A stretch of 64,000 bases of DNA from Kiloniella sp036960845 (GCA_036960845.1 JBALWN010000001.1:186001-250000), one strand, 5' to 3'; positions 52,609-61,077 are shown, counted from the stretch's first letter. Notes: generated by a model not told the origin, from the sequence alone. A program made the numbers and translations.

Positions 52609-53373
52609 ATGACCATAAGATCCCTGCCTATCGTTGGTGTTTCAGCCTGCCTTTACAAAGGCGACACTCCTAAACCCTACCACTCGGTTGATGATAAGTA
52701 TCTCCGCGCCGTCTCTGTTTCAGCAGGTGCAATGCCCCTTATTGTACCCGCCTTAGGCGACTTACTAGATATGCCCGAGCTCGTCGCATCTCTGGATGGC
52801 ATCATGCTTACGGGAAGTAACAGTAATGTATTCCCTGAGCTGTATCAGTCAACACCAACACCAGATGCCGAACCCTATGATCAGATGCGGGATCAAACAA
52901 CCTTTGCCCTTATTCACGAAGCTTTGCGCCAAGAGGTGCCATTACTCGCGATTTGCCGCGGCTTTCAAGAACTTAATGTTGCGATGGGCGGCTCTCTTCA
53001 TTCCCAGATTAAAAACATTGAGGGGCGCATGGATCACAGCAGCCCTGATACCAGTGAAATGGATATTGATTATGGCCCCAGCCACACGATCCAACTTAAC
53101 CCTGAAGGCGAACTGATTAATATCCTCAAATCGGACCAAGTTTCAGTAAACTCACTTCACTACCAGGCAATCGATCGGGTCGGAAGCGCACTTCAGATTG
53201 ATGCACAAGCAGAAGATGGAACAGTTGAAGCGATCTCAATGCCAAAACAACCCTCTTTTGTACTAGGCGTCCAGTGGCACCCGGAATATAAATCACAAGA
53301 CAACCCCGTTTCCCGACATATTTTTAAGGCATTTGGATCAGCTGTTAAAAACCGTGCAACCAAGCGAGCTTAA
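52609..53373 (+). CDS. Gamma-glutamyl-gamma-aminobutyrate hydrolase-like (PuuD) class I amidotransferase
   Basis: 254 residues with the class I glutamine amidotransferase triad: Cys in LLAICRGFQELNVAMGG and His/Glu in GVQWHPEYKSQ. The YQAIDRVG loop, MDHSS and the GxxLTGS-like loop near residue 60 place it in the PuuD branch, which hydrolyses gamma-glutamyl-GABA in putrescine degradation. Other putrescine genes are not in the window, so the assigned substrate is uncertain. Single gene. Confidence 0.9.
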   Translation: MTIRSLPIVGVSACLYKGDTPKPYHSVDDKYLRAVSVSAGAMPLIVPALGDLLDMPELVASLDGIMLTGSNSNVFPELYQSTPTPDAEPYDQMRDQTTFALIHEALRQEVPLLAICRGFQELNVAMGGSLHSQIKNIEGRMDHSSPDTSEMDIDYGPSHTIQLNPEGELINILKSDQVSVNSLHYQAIDRVGSALQIDAQAEDGTVEAISMPKQPSFVLGVQWHPEYKSQDNPVSRHIFKAFGSAVKNRATKRA

Positions 53374-53471
53374 TCAAAACTCTTTATTTAAGGTTCGAAC
53401 GGTGTCTTTGATCCGGATTTACCACAGAGATTCTACTGGAATCCATAGTGTAAATCATTAAATCCTTAATT

Positions 53472-53499
53472 CCTCTGGAGTCCCTCTGGTACTCCTCTG
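53472..53499 (+). repeat. Three 11-bp tandem CCTCTG units
   Basis: CCTCTGGAGTC, CCTCTGGTACT and CCTCTGAGTTA start at 53472, 53483 and 53494, exactly 11 bases apart. The spacing is close to one DNA turn. They lie about 115 bases upstream of the promoter candidate for the RNA at 53644. Confidence 0.5.
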
Positions 53500-53609
53500 A
53501 GTTAGGTAATCTATTGTTAATAAACACCTCAAATTTTAAGAATATTTTCCAACATAGCCCCAATACATAAGTAAATAATCCTAACACGCAATTTTTATCC
53601 ACAGGCACA

Positions 53610-53637
53610 TTGAATTCCTCTCTAGATGGCTTATCTT
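53610..53637 (+). promoter_or_regulatory. Promoter candidate of the C-loop RNA
   Basis: TTGAAT (53610-53615) as -35, 16 bases, then TATCTT (53632-53637) as -10. A start six or seven bases later would fall at 53644, exactly where the first hairpin begins. The extended -10 CTTATCTT also resembles the RpoH-type sites of alphaproteobacteria. Confidence 0.5.
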
Positions 53638-53643
53638 AGAATT

Positions 53644-53772
53644 ACGTCGCCTCCTACCTCACTCCTGGCGACGTTTAAAGAAACTGGAATCCCCCCTCTA
53701 GTTTCTTGAAACTCTGCGAAGAAGCGGGAACACCTGGTTATCCCCCCAATCGGGTGTTCCTTTCTTTCTTTT
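53644..53772 (+). ncRNA. Candidate small RNA with three C-rich-loop hairpins
   Basis: Three perfect or near-perfect hairpins in a row. The first (53644-53651 with 53667-53674) has a 15-base loop TCCTACCTCACTCCT. The second (53678-53687 with 53698-53707) has AATCCCCCCT as loop. The third (53727-53739 with 53748-53760) has ATCCCCCC as loop and is followed by the T-rich TTTCTTTCTTTT of a terminator. A promoter-like sequence fits a start at 53644. The pattern resembles alphaproteobacterial RNAs of the cuckoo/alpha-r14/CcsR kind with CCUCCUCCC loops that face Shine-Dalgarno sites, but the exact motif is different. Between puuD-like and xthA genes. Confidence 0.7.
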
Positions 53773-53855
53773 ATCTTTTATTCTGATGTAGTTAGTTGTA
53801 TTCTAAGCCTCTAACTCAAGTTACTAGATTCATCTATAAATTCGCCATTCATTGC

Positions 53856-53911
53856 CTCTTCGAAACGTTTTGTAAACAATCATTACTCTTCCGAAACATT
53901 TTATAAATATT
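53856..53911 (+). repeat. Direct repeat upstream of xthA
   Basis: CTCTTCGAAACGTTTTGTAA (53856-53875) is followed 30 bases later by CTCTTCCGAAACATTTTATAA (53886-53906). Further down CGGAATAAATT occurs at about 53923 and again at 53945. It may be an operator of xthA. Confidence 0.5.
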
Positions 53912-53956
53912 TATTTCGAATGCGGAATAAATTTGTTACGATTACGGAATAAATTC

Positions 53957-54754
53957 ATGACCCTGCGCATCGCCACTTGGAACATCAACTCAGTACGCCA
54001 ACGTTTAGGCCATCTAAAAGACTTTACCGAAAGTCATCATCCTGATGTACTATGTTTACAAGAAACCAAAGTACAGAATTCAGAATTCCCTGAAAATGAT
54101 ATTAAATCAATGGGATATGAAACAGTACTTTTCCATGGGCAAAAGAGCTACAACGGCGTTGCTATCCTGTGCAAGAAGCAAGTGAAGACCAGTAATCAGC
54201 TAATCTGGTGTGATAAAGATGATTGCAGACACTTATCTGTAACTCTAGACAATGGGATCCATGTGCATAACTTCTATGTTCCATCGGGTGGATCCATTCC
54301 TGACCCGGAACAAAATGATAAATTTGCTCATAAGCTTCAATTTCTGAAAGAGATGACCGAGTGGATATCAAATCCAGAAATAAAGAACGATAAAATAATC
54401 CTCGTTGGCGATCTAAACGTTGCCCCGCTGGAAAATGACGTGTGGAACCACAAAAAAATTCAAAAATCAGTCGGCCACACTCCTTTGGAATGCGATTTAA
54501 TGGCAAAAATGAAGGAAGCAGGCGGCCTTACAGATGTTGGGCGTCACTTTATACCTGCTGATCAACCTCTATATTCTTGGTGGGGATACAGATATAAACC
54601 TGCCTTCGCCAAAAACTATGGTTGGAGACTGGATCATATTCTCGCAACGGACAGCTTGAAAACAGCTTTGCAACACTTTGAAGTCGTTAAAGACACACGG
54701 GGCTGGGAAAAGCCTTCCGACCACGTACCAAATATTGTCGATTTAAATCTCTGA
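53957..54754 (+). CDS. xthA: Exodeoxyribonuclease III
   Basis: 265 residues from the ATG at 53957, where the family usually begins MTLRIATWNINSVRQR; the TTG at 53933 adds eight residues. Motifs: WNINSVRQR, LCLQETK (metal Glu), HNFYVPSGG, VGDLNVAP (catalytic Asp-Asn), and C-terminal WRLDHILAT and SDHVPNIVDL with the catalytic His. It repairs abasic sites and blocked 3' ends. It is preceded by a direct-repeat region and the small-RNA candidate and is the normal neighbour of lolA in alphaproteobacteria. Confidence 0.97.
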   Translation: MTLRIATWNINSVRQRLGHLKDFTESHHPDVLCLQETKVQNSEFPENDIKSMGYETVLFHGQKSYNGVAILCKKQVKTSNQLIWCDKDDCRHLSVTLDNGIHVHNFYVPSGGSIPDPEQNDKFAHKLQFLKEMTEWISNPEIKNDKIILVGDLNVAPLENDVWNHKKIQKSVGHTPLECDLMAKMKEAGGLTDVGRHFIPADQPLYSWWGYRYKPAFAKNYGWRLDHILATDSLKTALQHFEVVKDTRGWEKPSDHVPNIVDLNL

Positions 54755-54796
54755 CCTTGAGACCGGTCCCTCAAACCTAAACCCTGATATTTAGCT

Positions 54797-54845
54797 CCAG
54801 AGATTTCCCCCTTGAAGTGTGCCCTGGGGATCTCTGGGCCTTTAT
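54797..54845. terminator. Possible terminator between xthA and the cyclic-nucleotide-binding gene
   Basis: CCAGAGA (54797-54803) with TCTCTGG (54831-54837) and an inner CCCC/GGGG (54807-54810 with 54826-54829). On the plus strand GCCTTTATATTT follows. It lies between convergent stops. Confidence 0.45.
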
Positions 54846-54847
54846 AT

Positions 54848-55309
54848 TTACGATTTTTCAGAAATTGCGTTACGAGCTTCCGTTAACTGGCTCGTCGTCT
54901 TGTCAATGCGATGGGCTAGAACACGCATGACCTCTACTCCCATTTCTGGGAAGTCCATAACCATATTAAAGAAAAGTTCTTTGGTTATTTTTAAAGTTGT
55001 CAGTTCAGATTTTGCTTTAATCGTTGCAGTACGAGGCACATCACAAAGTATCGCAATCTCTCCCACAAACTCATTTTTTCCAAAATTTGCAACGACTAAC
55101 GGGCCATCATCAGTATCAACAATAACGTCAGCATCTCCATCGATAAAGATGTAGGCAGCGTCACCAGCGTCTCCTTGATGGAATAGCTCTTGCCCTGCTT
55201 TAAATATCAGACGTTCACTAGCAAAAGCCATTAACTTTAGACGTGAAGGCTCAATATTGGTAAACAAAGGTATGTTCTTTAAGGCTTCAACTTCTTGCTC
55301 AATCGACAT
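54848..55309 (-). CDS. Cyclic-nucleotide-binding (cNMP) domain protein
   Basis: 153 residues. One CRP-like cNMP-binding domain (about 12-125) with the phosphate-binding cassette FVGEIAILCDVPRTATIKA (81-99), which keeps the Gly-Glu and Arg-Thr/Ala pair needed for cAMP or cGMP. There is no HTH, kinase or channel part, so it is a free regulatory subunit. The stop of the ABC exporter gene lies 14 bases before its start, so they are one operon, and this protein may tune the exporter by cyclic nucleotide. About 28 residues follow the domain as a helix. Confidence 0.9.
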   Translation of the reverse strand: MSIEQEVEALKNIPLFTNIEPSRLKLMAFASERLIFKAGQELFHQGDAGDAAYIFIDGDADVIVDTDDGPLVVANFGKNEFVGEIAILCDVPRTATIKAKSELTTLKITKELFFNMVMDFPEMGVEVMRVLAHRIDKTTSQLTEARNAISEKS

Positions 55310-55323
55310 TTATTTACTTCCCT

Positions 55324-58041
55324 TTATTCCGCTGCGATTAGGCTTTTAAGAACTTTGCCTTCGACATTTAACTCGTTGTAAGTCCCGCTCTCTACGATCC
55401 GGCCATTTTGCATAACAATTATATATTGAAAATGTCGCGAAAGTTCAGCGCGTTGTAGCGTCCACACAATCCCCTGTTCGCCTTGTGCCTCCATTATGGA
55501 AGGAACCAGCTTGTTCTGGCTTTGAGAATCCATCACAGCCGCCGCCTCATTCAGGATAAGTAAATCAGGTTTCTTGATCAGAGCGCGTCCTAAGGCTAAT
55601 TTTTGCCTTTGCACTGCACTTAGCCGATTTCCACCAACTCCAACATTATAGCTCAAACCAACCTCAATTACATCGGATCGAAGGCCAAGATCATCCAAAA
55701 GTTCGGTCATCACATGTCCGATTGTCTCTCCAGCTTCGGCCCGCCCATAAGCCAGGCGACCAAAAAGGATGTTATCTTGAATACTAGCAGCAGAGTTAAA
55801 GCGCTCTGGATCATAAAATTCAACGGCTTCAGGGTCTCTCTCTTCAAGTTTTTCTGCCAGTAACTTGCGTGCCGTGAGAATTTTAACCTCTACTTCTTCT
55901 GTAACCAGCCCGAGACGATGTCGGGCTTCGACATAATCAAAAGGCAAATGCATCAAAGCCTCTCGATCTGATATTGAAATATCAGAGAAACTACTTTTAT
56001 CAGCCCGCTTCACAATCATATCAAATTCAGGAAGATCATCTGCCGAGATAAAGCTAAATTGCTCAAAGAAAGGGTGAGTCGGAGGTAACCCAGTAAAGAG
56101 TTCAACCATGGTCCGGGCAATAGAAAGGCCCATATTATAAATGGAATCACGAAGCTCCGCTTCGGCAACAGCTTCTCGGAGGATCGGCATAGCTAACAGA
56201 TTGTCACCAGCATAATCACTATTTCGAGGCGTTCCAAAAAGAAGGTTTTCTCGCAAGGTTGCGTTTTTATTATAGCTCTCGGGATCAAACGCGTTCACGA
56301 GATCTTCAGCACCAATAGATTTCAAATGTTCCTTGAGCGCTTCACGCGCGCCCAGAATGGACTCTGCGATATCAGGGCGGCTTTCAATATCAACAATACC
56401 GCTTAAGCCAAACCGATAGACATCTTCTTCCAAATCAACGTTTCTAAGTACATCAGTTACGCGCGGTACTAGCTGCACAGGATCGTCAATTCCAGCACTT
56501 TTGTAATCAACCCATTCTCCCATTGGGTTAAGAATTGTATTTCCTGTGCGGGCGGCTTCTTGCCTGTCACGTAAGGCTTCATCTTTCGTAGCTGTGTCAT
56601 GGGGCGAATCATTAACCATCCAATTCCGTAAGCCATAAAAAAGATTATCCATCACGGACAATGGAAATAAATAAGCATCTTGGCCAACGTAGGATAGACG
56701 GCGCCCGGTAATTGCAGAAGGTAACTGCTCTAAAGATTTATTACTGATCTTTACCGATCCACTGGTGGATTTCACCAAATTGGCTAACAATAGCCCCAAA
56801 TATTCCTTACCGCTGCTCGCATTACCAACCACCGCTACCCTTTGATTTACACCAAAGGAAAAACTAACCCCATCTAGGAGTTTATTTTCACTCTCATCTA
56901 TAAGAGTAAGGCTACTCGCAACGACATCACCCTTTAAGACTTCGTTATTGCCTTCTTCTAGAACTTGTTTATCAGGATCAATCATCCCCATAGGCTGGAA
57001 TTGTTCGACCACTTGTTCATACTTGATTTGGACATCGTTTCGCTGTTGATCCCAGTTGATCAAGTCTTTAACTGGTGGCGGCAGATCTTTATAAGCGGCA
57101 AGAACAGCAACCAAAGTCCCTATTTCAAATTGCCCTGTAATAACAAGGTAACCACCCCCTAAGTAAAAGATAAAAGGCGTTATTTGGGCCAAAAGATTGT
57201 TTAAAAATTTTACGAAAAACTTTCTTTGATAAATTTCATAGCGAATTTTAAAAATCTTACCCAAGCGGTGTGAAATCTCAGCACGTTCATAATTACTGGT
57301 ATCGTGCGCTTGAATTTCAACAGCCCCCCCGACAAGCTCACTTACGCGTCCGGCCAGGGCTCGTGCAGTTACTTGGCGTTGCCGCCCCAACGTTAGTATT
57401 CTTTTACGAAGTCTAGGTATAACGAAGGCCTGCACCAATACGATGCTCATGGCGACAAGGCCTAACCAGAAACTCTGTACCATGATAAAGATCATCGCTG
57501 TCAGAGCCTGACCACCCAGGAAAAAAGGCGTTACAATCGAATCACCAATAAACCCACCAAGAGGTTCAACCTCATCCTTTATCATCGTGGCTATTTCGGC
57601 CTGTTTTATCCGACGACTATGCAGAACAGGAAAACGAAGAATACGATCAGCCAACTCATACCGAAGTCGACGCAACATTCTCTCGCCAAGCCGACCTTTT
57701 AAGGTATTGATTACAAATTTAAAAACACCATTAACAAGCACCAAACTCAGAAAAGAAAGGCACAAAGCAAGTAAAAGCACTAATTGGGAAAGATCGAAGC
57801 CCTCAAAAAGAATGACCGTTCTTCCAAAAATTTCTTCTCCAAAAGGTAATTCAAAACGCATAAAAGGCAGCGTCGAATTAAATCCGGCAAAATTTTCTGA
57901 ATTTACAGCTTTGTTGATAATACTTTTAGGTAAATCAAGGGAAAGAAAATAGAACGGCATGGATGCCAGAACCAGAAAGAGTATTCTTACCTGATCTTTT
58001 TTACTGTGCTTCCAAATATACTTAAATAATTGCGGTTCCAT
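55324..58041 (-). CDS. Unusual ABC exporter with triplicated post-Q-loop segment and degenerate nucleotide site
   Basis: 905 residues, against about 580-620 for usual half exporters. Residues 1-330 form an ABC type 1 transmembrane domain. The nucleotide-binding domain starts near 375: Walker A GNASSGKE (406-413, Glu where Thr/Ser is normal), Q-loop Gln454. The segment NLFYG/NLLFG/NILFG occurs three times (462-470, 595-603, 753-761), each followed by a GLS-type stretch, and only the last reaches the signature (LSAVQ, 807-811, not LSGGQ), Walker B LLILNEA (Asn831, not Asp) and a switch with Gln863 instead of His. It is probably not a normal ATPase. In an operon with the cNMP protein, divergent from glycosyltransferases. 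Confidence 0.9.
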   Translation of the reverse strand: MEPQLFKYIWKHSKKDQVRILFLVLASMPFYFLSLDLPKSIINKAVNSENFAGFNSTLPFMRFELPFGEEIFGRTVILFEGFDLSQLVLLLALCLSFLSLVLVNGVFKFVINTLKGRLGERMLRRLRYELADRILRFPVLHSRRIKQAEIATMIKDEVEPLGGFIGDSIVTPFFLGGQALTAMIFIMVQSFWLGLVAMSIVLVQAFVIPRLRKRILTLGRQRQVTARALAGRVSELVGGAVEIQAHDTSNYERAEISHRLGKIFKIRYEIYQRKFFVKFLNNLLAQITPFIFYLGGGYLVITGQFEIGTLVAVLAAYKDLPPPVKDLINWDQQRNDVQIKYEQVVEQFQPMGMIDPDKQVLEEGNNEVLKGDVVASSLTLIDESENKLLDGVSFSFGVNQRVAVVGNASSGKEYLGLLLANLVKSTSGSVKISNKSLEQLPSAITGRRLSYVGQDAYLFPLSVMDNLFYGLRNWMVNDSPHDTATKDEALRDRQEAARTGNTILNPMGEWVDYKSAGIDDPVQLVPRVTDVLRNVDLEEDVYRFGLSGIVDIESRPDIAESILGAREALKEHLKSIGAEDLVNAFDPESYNKNATLRENLLFGTPRNSDYAGDNLLAMPILREAVAEAELRDSIYNMGLSIARTMVELFTGLPPTHPFFEQFSFISADDLPEFDMIVKRADKSSFSDISISDREALMHLPFDYVEARHRLGLVTEEVEVKILTARKLLAEKLEERDPEAVEFYDPERFNSAASIQDNILFGRLAYGRAEAGETIGHVMTELLDDLGLRSDVIEVGLSYNVGVGGNRLSAVQRQKLALGRALIKKPDLLILNEAAAVMDSQSQNKLVPSIMEAQGEQGIVWTLQRAELSRHFQYIIVMQNGRIVESGTYNELNVEGKVLKSLIAAE

Positions 58042-58503
58042 TACGACTTTAATTCCCCCACAGTAATTCCCCTACTGTCGCCTGTATTTGTAAGGCAGAT
58101 AAGTTCAGACAAGAACAGTATCAAGACTATTGTGCCGCACAAAGAAGAAATAACAATCTGATTTAATTTGCCTAGCCTAATTAAAGGCATCAAATAGGTA
58201 AACTTGAATCAGTAAACTCTTTGTCATTTCTTGTGTGGTGTCTAAATTAAAAAGTTGTGCTAATTTGCGAGGTAACGATAGGTAAATTTGATCAATCGTT
58301 TTTCAGCTTAAACATGAGAAATTTCCCTTCAGATTAGTTTAGAGGGGTATTTTTCCAAAAAACAACATTGAAATTAAACCAACTGCACATTCTTTCTTGG
58401 GTCCACAGAATGAAATGTGGCATAGTCACCTCGATTATCGAGGGGGAGTAGACCAATCACACAAGATTGCGATCATATAGCTGACAGCCTAGAGCACAAA
58501 GGA
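58042..58503. other. Gene-free divergent region between exporter and glycosyltransferase operons
   Basis: 462 bases with no frame I can support. Near the left end ACAGTA/TACTGT (58060-58065 with 58073-58078) flanks ATTCCCC, and AATTCCCC occurs twice; on the minus strand this is GGGGGAATTA just before the exporter ATG and is probably its ribosome-site region. Both operon promoters must lie here. Confidence 0.5.
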
Positions 58504-59739
58504 ATGCGCGTTCTGATCTATAGCCACGACAGCTTTGGCCTGGGTCATTTAAGGCGGTGTCGCGAAATCGCGCATACCCTAGTTCAAGAATATAAACACT
58601 TATCCGTGTTAATTCTATCAGGATCTCCAATCATAGGTTCTTTTGGATTTAAAGCCCGGGTAGATTTTGTCCGGATACCTGGTGTTATTAAATTGAGAGA
58701 CGGAGATTACACCTCCCTTAATTTGCATATAGATATTGAACAAACCCTGGCCATACGATCCTCTATAATCATGCATACTGCCGAATTCTATGATCCTGAT
58801 CTATTTATTGTGGATAAAGAACCTCTCGGCCTTAGAGGCGAAGTGGAAGATACTCTCCGTCTAATGAAAAGCCGAGGCACTCAATGTGTATTGGGCTTAC
58901 GTGATGTCATGGATGATCCTGATCTCTTATCAACTGAGTGGGAACGTAAAAATACCGTCCCCGCTTTGTCTGAATATTACGACGATATCTGGGTATATGG
59001 CTTACCTCAAATCTGTGATCCTCTAGAAGGTATTGTTCTTCCACCTTCTGTTAGAAGAAAGATGACCTATACCGGCTACTTGAAAAGAACCGGTGCTCAC
59101 GACGCCCCTATGCCTGTGCTTGAGAAAATAGATGAGAATACACCTTATCTTCTCGTTACAGTTGGTGGTGGGGGAGATGGCGAAGAGATCATCGACTGGG
59201 TTTTATCAGCTTACGAAAACGATCCTGATTTACCCTACCCAGCTTTGTTTGCACTTGGCCCGTTTATGAACAGCGAGTTACAACACGACTTCCAGGTTCG
59301 AGCCAGCAAACTAGATAATGTCGAAGCAATTACGTTTAACGCTCAATTTGAAAGCCTTGTTGATCGTGCAATCGGTATTGTCGGTATGGGGGGATATAAT
59401 ACTTTTTGCGAAATCCTCTCTTATGACAAAAGAGCCCTTATTATCCCAAGAACCGTTCCGCGGATGGAACAATATATTCGTGCCAGCCGCGCTCAGGAAC
59501 TCGGCCTTGTGAAAATGTTAGTGAATACAGGCGAGAGAGACCCTCTCACCATGGCAACAGCTTTACGCAATCTTCCCCAACAGAGCTTGCCGTCGAACGT
59601 TGTCGTTCCAGGATTACTTGATGGACAAGATAATGTTATCAAGCTCGCAAATAAATGCTTCACAGCAAAAGAGGCAATAATCTCTTCACTTGAACATTCA
59701 GAACCCGACTTAAGTAAAAAAACAGCTTCTGACAGCTAA
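58504..59739 (+). CDS. MurG-like glycosyltransferase (GT28-type fold, COG4671-like)
   Basis: 411 residues. The N-terminus MRVLIYSHDSFGLGHLRRCREIAHTL has the glycine-rich loop of GT-B enzymes, and VGMGGYNTFCEILSYDKRALIIPRTVPRMEQYIRA is the donor-sugar site of the MurG/GT28 type. It should transfer a sugar from a UDP-sugar to a lipid or glycan acceptor; donor and acceptor cannot be told. The acceptor side has VDKEPLGLRGEVEDTLRLM. First gene of a five-gene same-strand run and divergent from the exporter. It has no membrane helix. Confidence 0.88.
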   Translation: MRVLIYSHDSFGLGHLRRCREIAHTLVQEYKHLSVLILSGSPIIGSFGFKARVDFVRIPGVIKLRDGDYTSLNLHIDIEQTLAIRSSIIMHTAEFYDPDLFIVDKEPLGLRGEVEDTLRLMKSRGTQCVLGLRDVMDDPDLLSTEWERKNTVPALSEYYDDIWVYGLPQICDPLEGIVLPPSVRRKMTYTGYLKRTGAHDAPMPVLEKIDENTPYLLVTVGGGGDGEEIIDWVLSAYENDPDLPYPALFALGPFMNSELQHDFQVRASKLDNVEAITFNAQFESLVDRAIGIVGMGGYNTFCEILSYDKRALIIPRTVPRMEQYIRASRAQELGLVKMLVNTGERDPLTMATALRNLPQQSLPSNVVVPGLLDGQDNVIKLANKCFTAKEAIISSLEHSEPDLSKKTASDS

Positions 59740-59837
59740 ATCAGCTCGAAACACCGAAAATAATTACATAATTTCAGACGGTTGTTTCAAAATTTACGTC
59801 GCAACCTGCTGCAACAACGGAAATAATATCAGACGGT

Positions 59838-61064
59838 ATGAGCAAAAAAGTCACCGTTATTCTAAAAGGCTATCCACGCCTATCAGAAACGTTCATTGCC
59901 CAGGAACTTCTGGCTCTGGAAAAACGTGGTCTTGAGTTATCACTCGTTTCTTTAAGGCATCCCACCGATACCTCAACGCATCCAATTCATAAGGAAATAA
60001 AAGCGCCAGTTCGGTATCTACCTGAATATATTTACCAAGAACCTATACGGATTCTTAAAAGTTGGTGGAAAGTCAGAAAACTCTCAGGGTACAAAAAATC
60101 CCGATCTACTTTTTTCAAAGACTTAAAAAGAGATAAAACACCCAATCGCATTCGGAGGTTCGCGCAAGCTTGTGTTCTTGCCGCCGAGCTCCCGGACGAA
60201 GTCGACTGGCTTTACGCACATTTTTTACACACCCCTTCATCCGTAACACGCTATGCTGCTTTTATGCGTAACTTGCCCTGGTGCGGATCGGCACATGCCA
60301 AGGATATTTGGACAACGCCCGAATGGGAGTTGCGGGAAAAACTAGCTGATATCAAGTGGCTCGCCACCTGTACTAAAGTAAACGTAAACTACTTAAACAG
60401 CCTATCTCCTGATAACAACCGTGTAGACCTCGTTTATCATGGGCTTGATTTTGATAGATTTAATGACATTGGGAACGATCAAATTCTCCGCGATGGGAGT
60501 TCTAAAGATCAACGCGTGACGCTCATTTCTGTTGGTAGAGCTGTACCCAAAAAGGGGTATGATGATCTTCTCGAAGCCCTCGCCTTACTTCCAAAAGGTT
60601 TGAACTGGCATTTTGTTCACATTGGCGGAGGCACTTTAAGCAAAAGCCTCAAAAAACAATCCGAAGTTTTGGGGTTAACTAATAAGATCACTTGGATGGG
60701 CGCTCAACCGCAAGAAGTTGTACTCGAACAATACAGGAAAGCTGACCTTTTTGTCTTGGCCAGCCGTATCACCGAAGACGGTGATCGCGATGGCATGCCC
60801 AATGTCCTTATGGAAGCACAAAGCCAAGCCCTTGCCTGTTTATCTACCAGTATTTCAGCCATTCCAGAGCTGATTCTAGATGGCGAAACGGGAGTACTGG
60901 TGCCACCGCAAAGCCCGACGGAACTCAGCATCGCTATCGAGCGCTTAATTTCCGATCCCAAATTACGAAACAAATTGGGGAAGGCCGGTGCCAAGCGGGT
61001 TAGAAACGACTTTTCTATGAAACGGGGAATTGACCAACTCATAACCCGTTTCATGGCCAGCTGA
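59838..61064 (+). CDS. Glycosyltransferase family 4
   Basis: 408 residues of a GT-B retaining glycosyltransferase. The GT4 signature lies in the C-terminal half: LISVGRAVPKKGYDDLLEALALL, MGAQPQEVVLEQYRKADLFVLASRITEDGDRDGMPNVLMEAQSQALACLST with the EX7E-like motif, and GETGVLVPPQSP. The N-terminal half ends with SAHAKDIWTTPEWELREKL. This pattern is often called colanic-acid-type glycosyltransferase. The acceptor is unknown. 98 bases separate it from the first gene; in that gap ATAATTTCAGACGGT and ATAATATCAGACGGT form a direct repeat, the second copy directly before the ATG, where AGACGGT may act as ribosome site. Confidence 0.93.
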   Translation: MSKKVTVILKGYPRLSETFIAQELLALEKRGLELSLVSLRHPTDTSTHPIHKEIKAPVRYLPEYIYQEPIRILKSWWKVRKLSGYKKSRSTFFKDLKRDKTPNRIRRFAQACVLAAELPDEVDWLYAHFLHTPSSVTRYAAFMRNLPWCGSAHAKDIWTTPEWELREKLADIKWLATCTKVNVNYLNSLSPDNNRVDLVYHGLDFDRFNDIGNDQILRDGSSKDQRVTLISVGRAVPKKGYDDLLEALALLPKGLNWHFVHIGGGTLSKSLKKQSEVLGLTNKITWMGAQPQEVVLEQYRKADLFVLASRITEDGDRDGMPNVLMEAQSQALACLSTSISAIPELILDGETGVLVPPQSPTELSIAIERLISDPKLRNKLGKAGAKRVRNDFSMKRGIDQLITRFMAS

Positions 61065-61077
61065 GTAAGTTATCGGG

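Noticed and set aside
53384..53608. 74-residue minus-strand frame upstream of the RNA candidate
   Set aside because: Runs through the CCTCTG repeats and AT-rich spacer; composition is not protein-like and no homologue is recalled.
58051..58078. AATTCCCCC and an ACAGTA/TACTGT hairpin with C-rich loop
   Set aside because: On the minus strand the C-runs are the GGGGGAATT stretch just before the exporter ATG, so a ribosome-site role explains them better than a fourth C-loop RNA.
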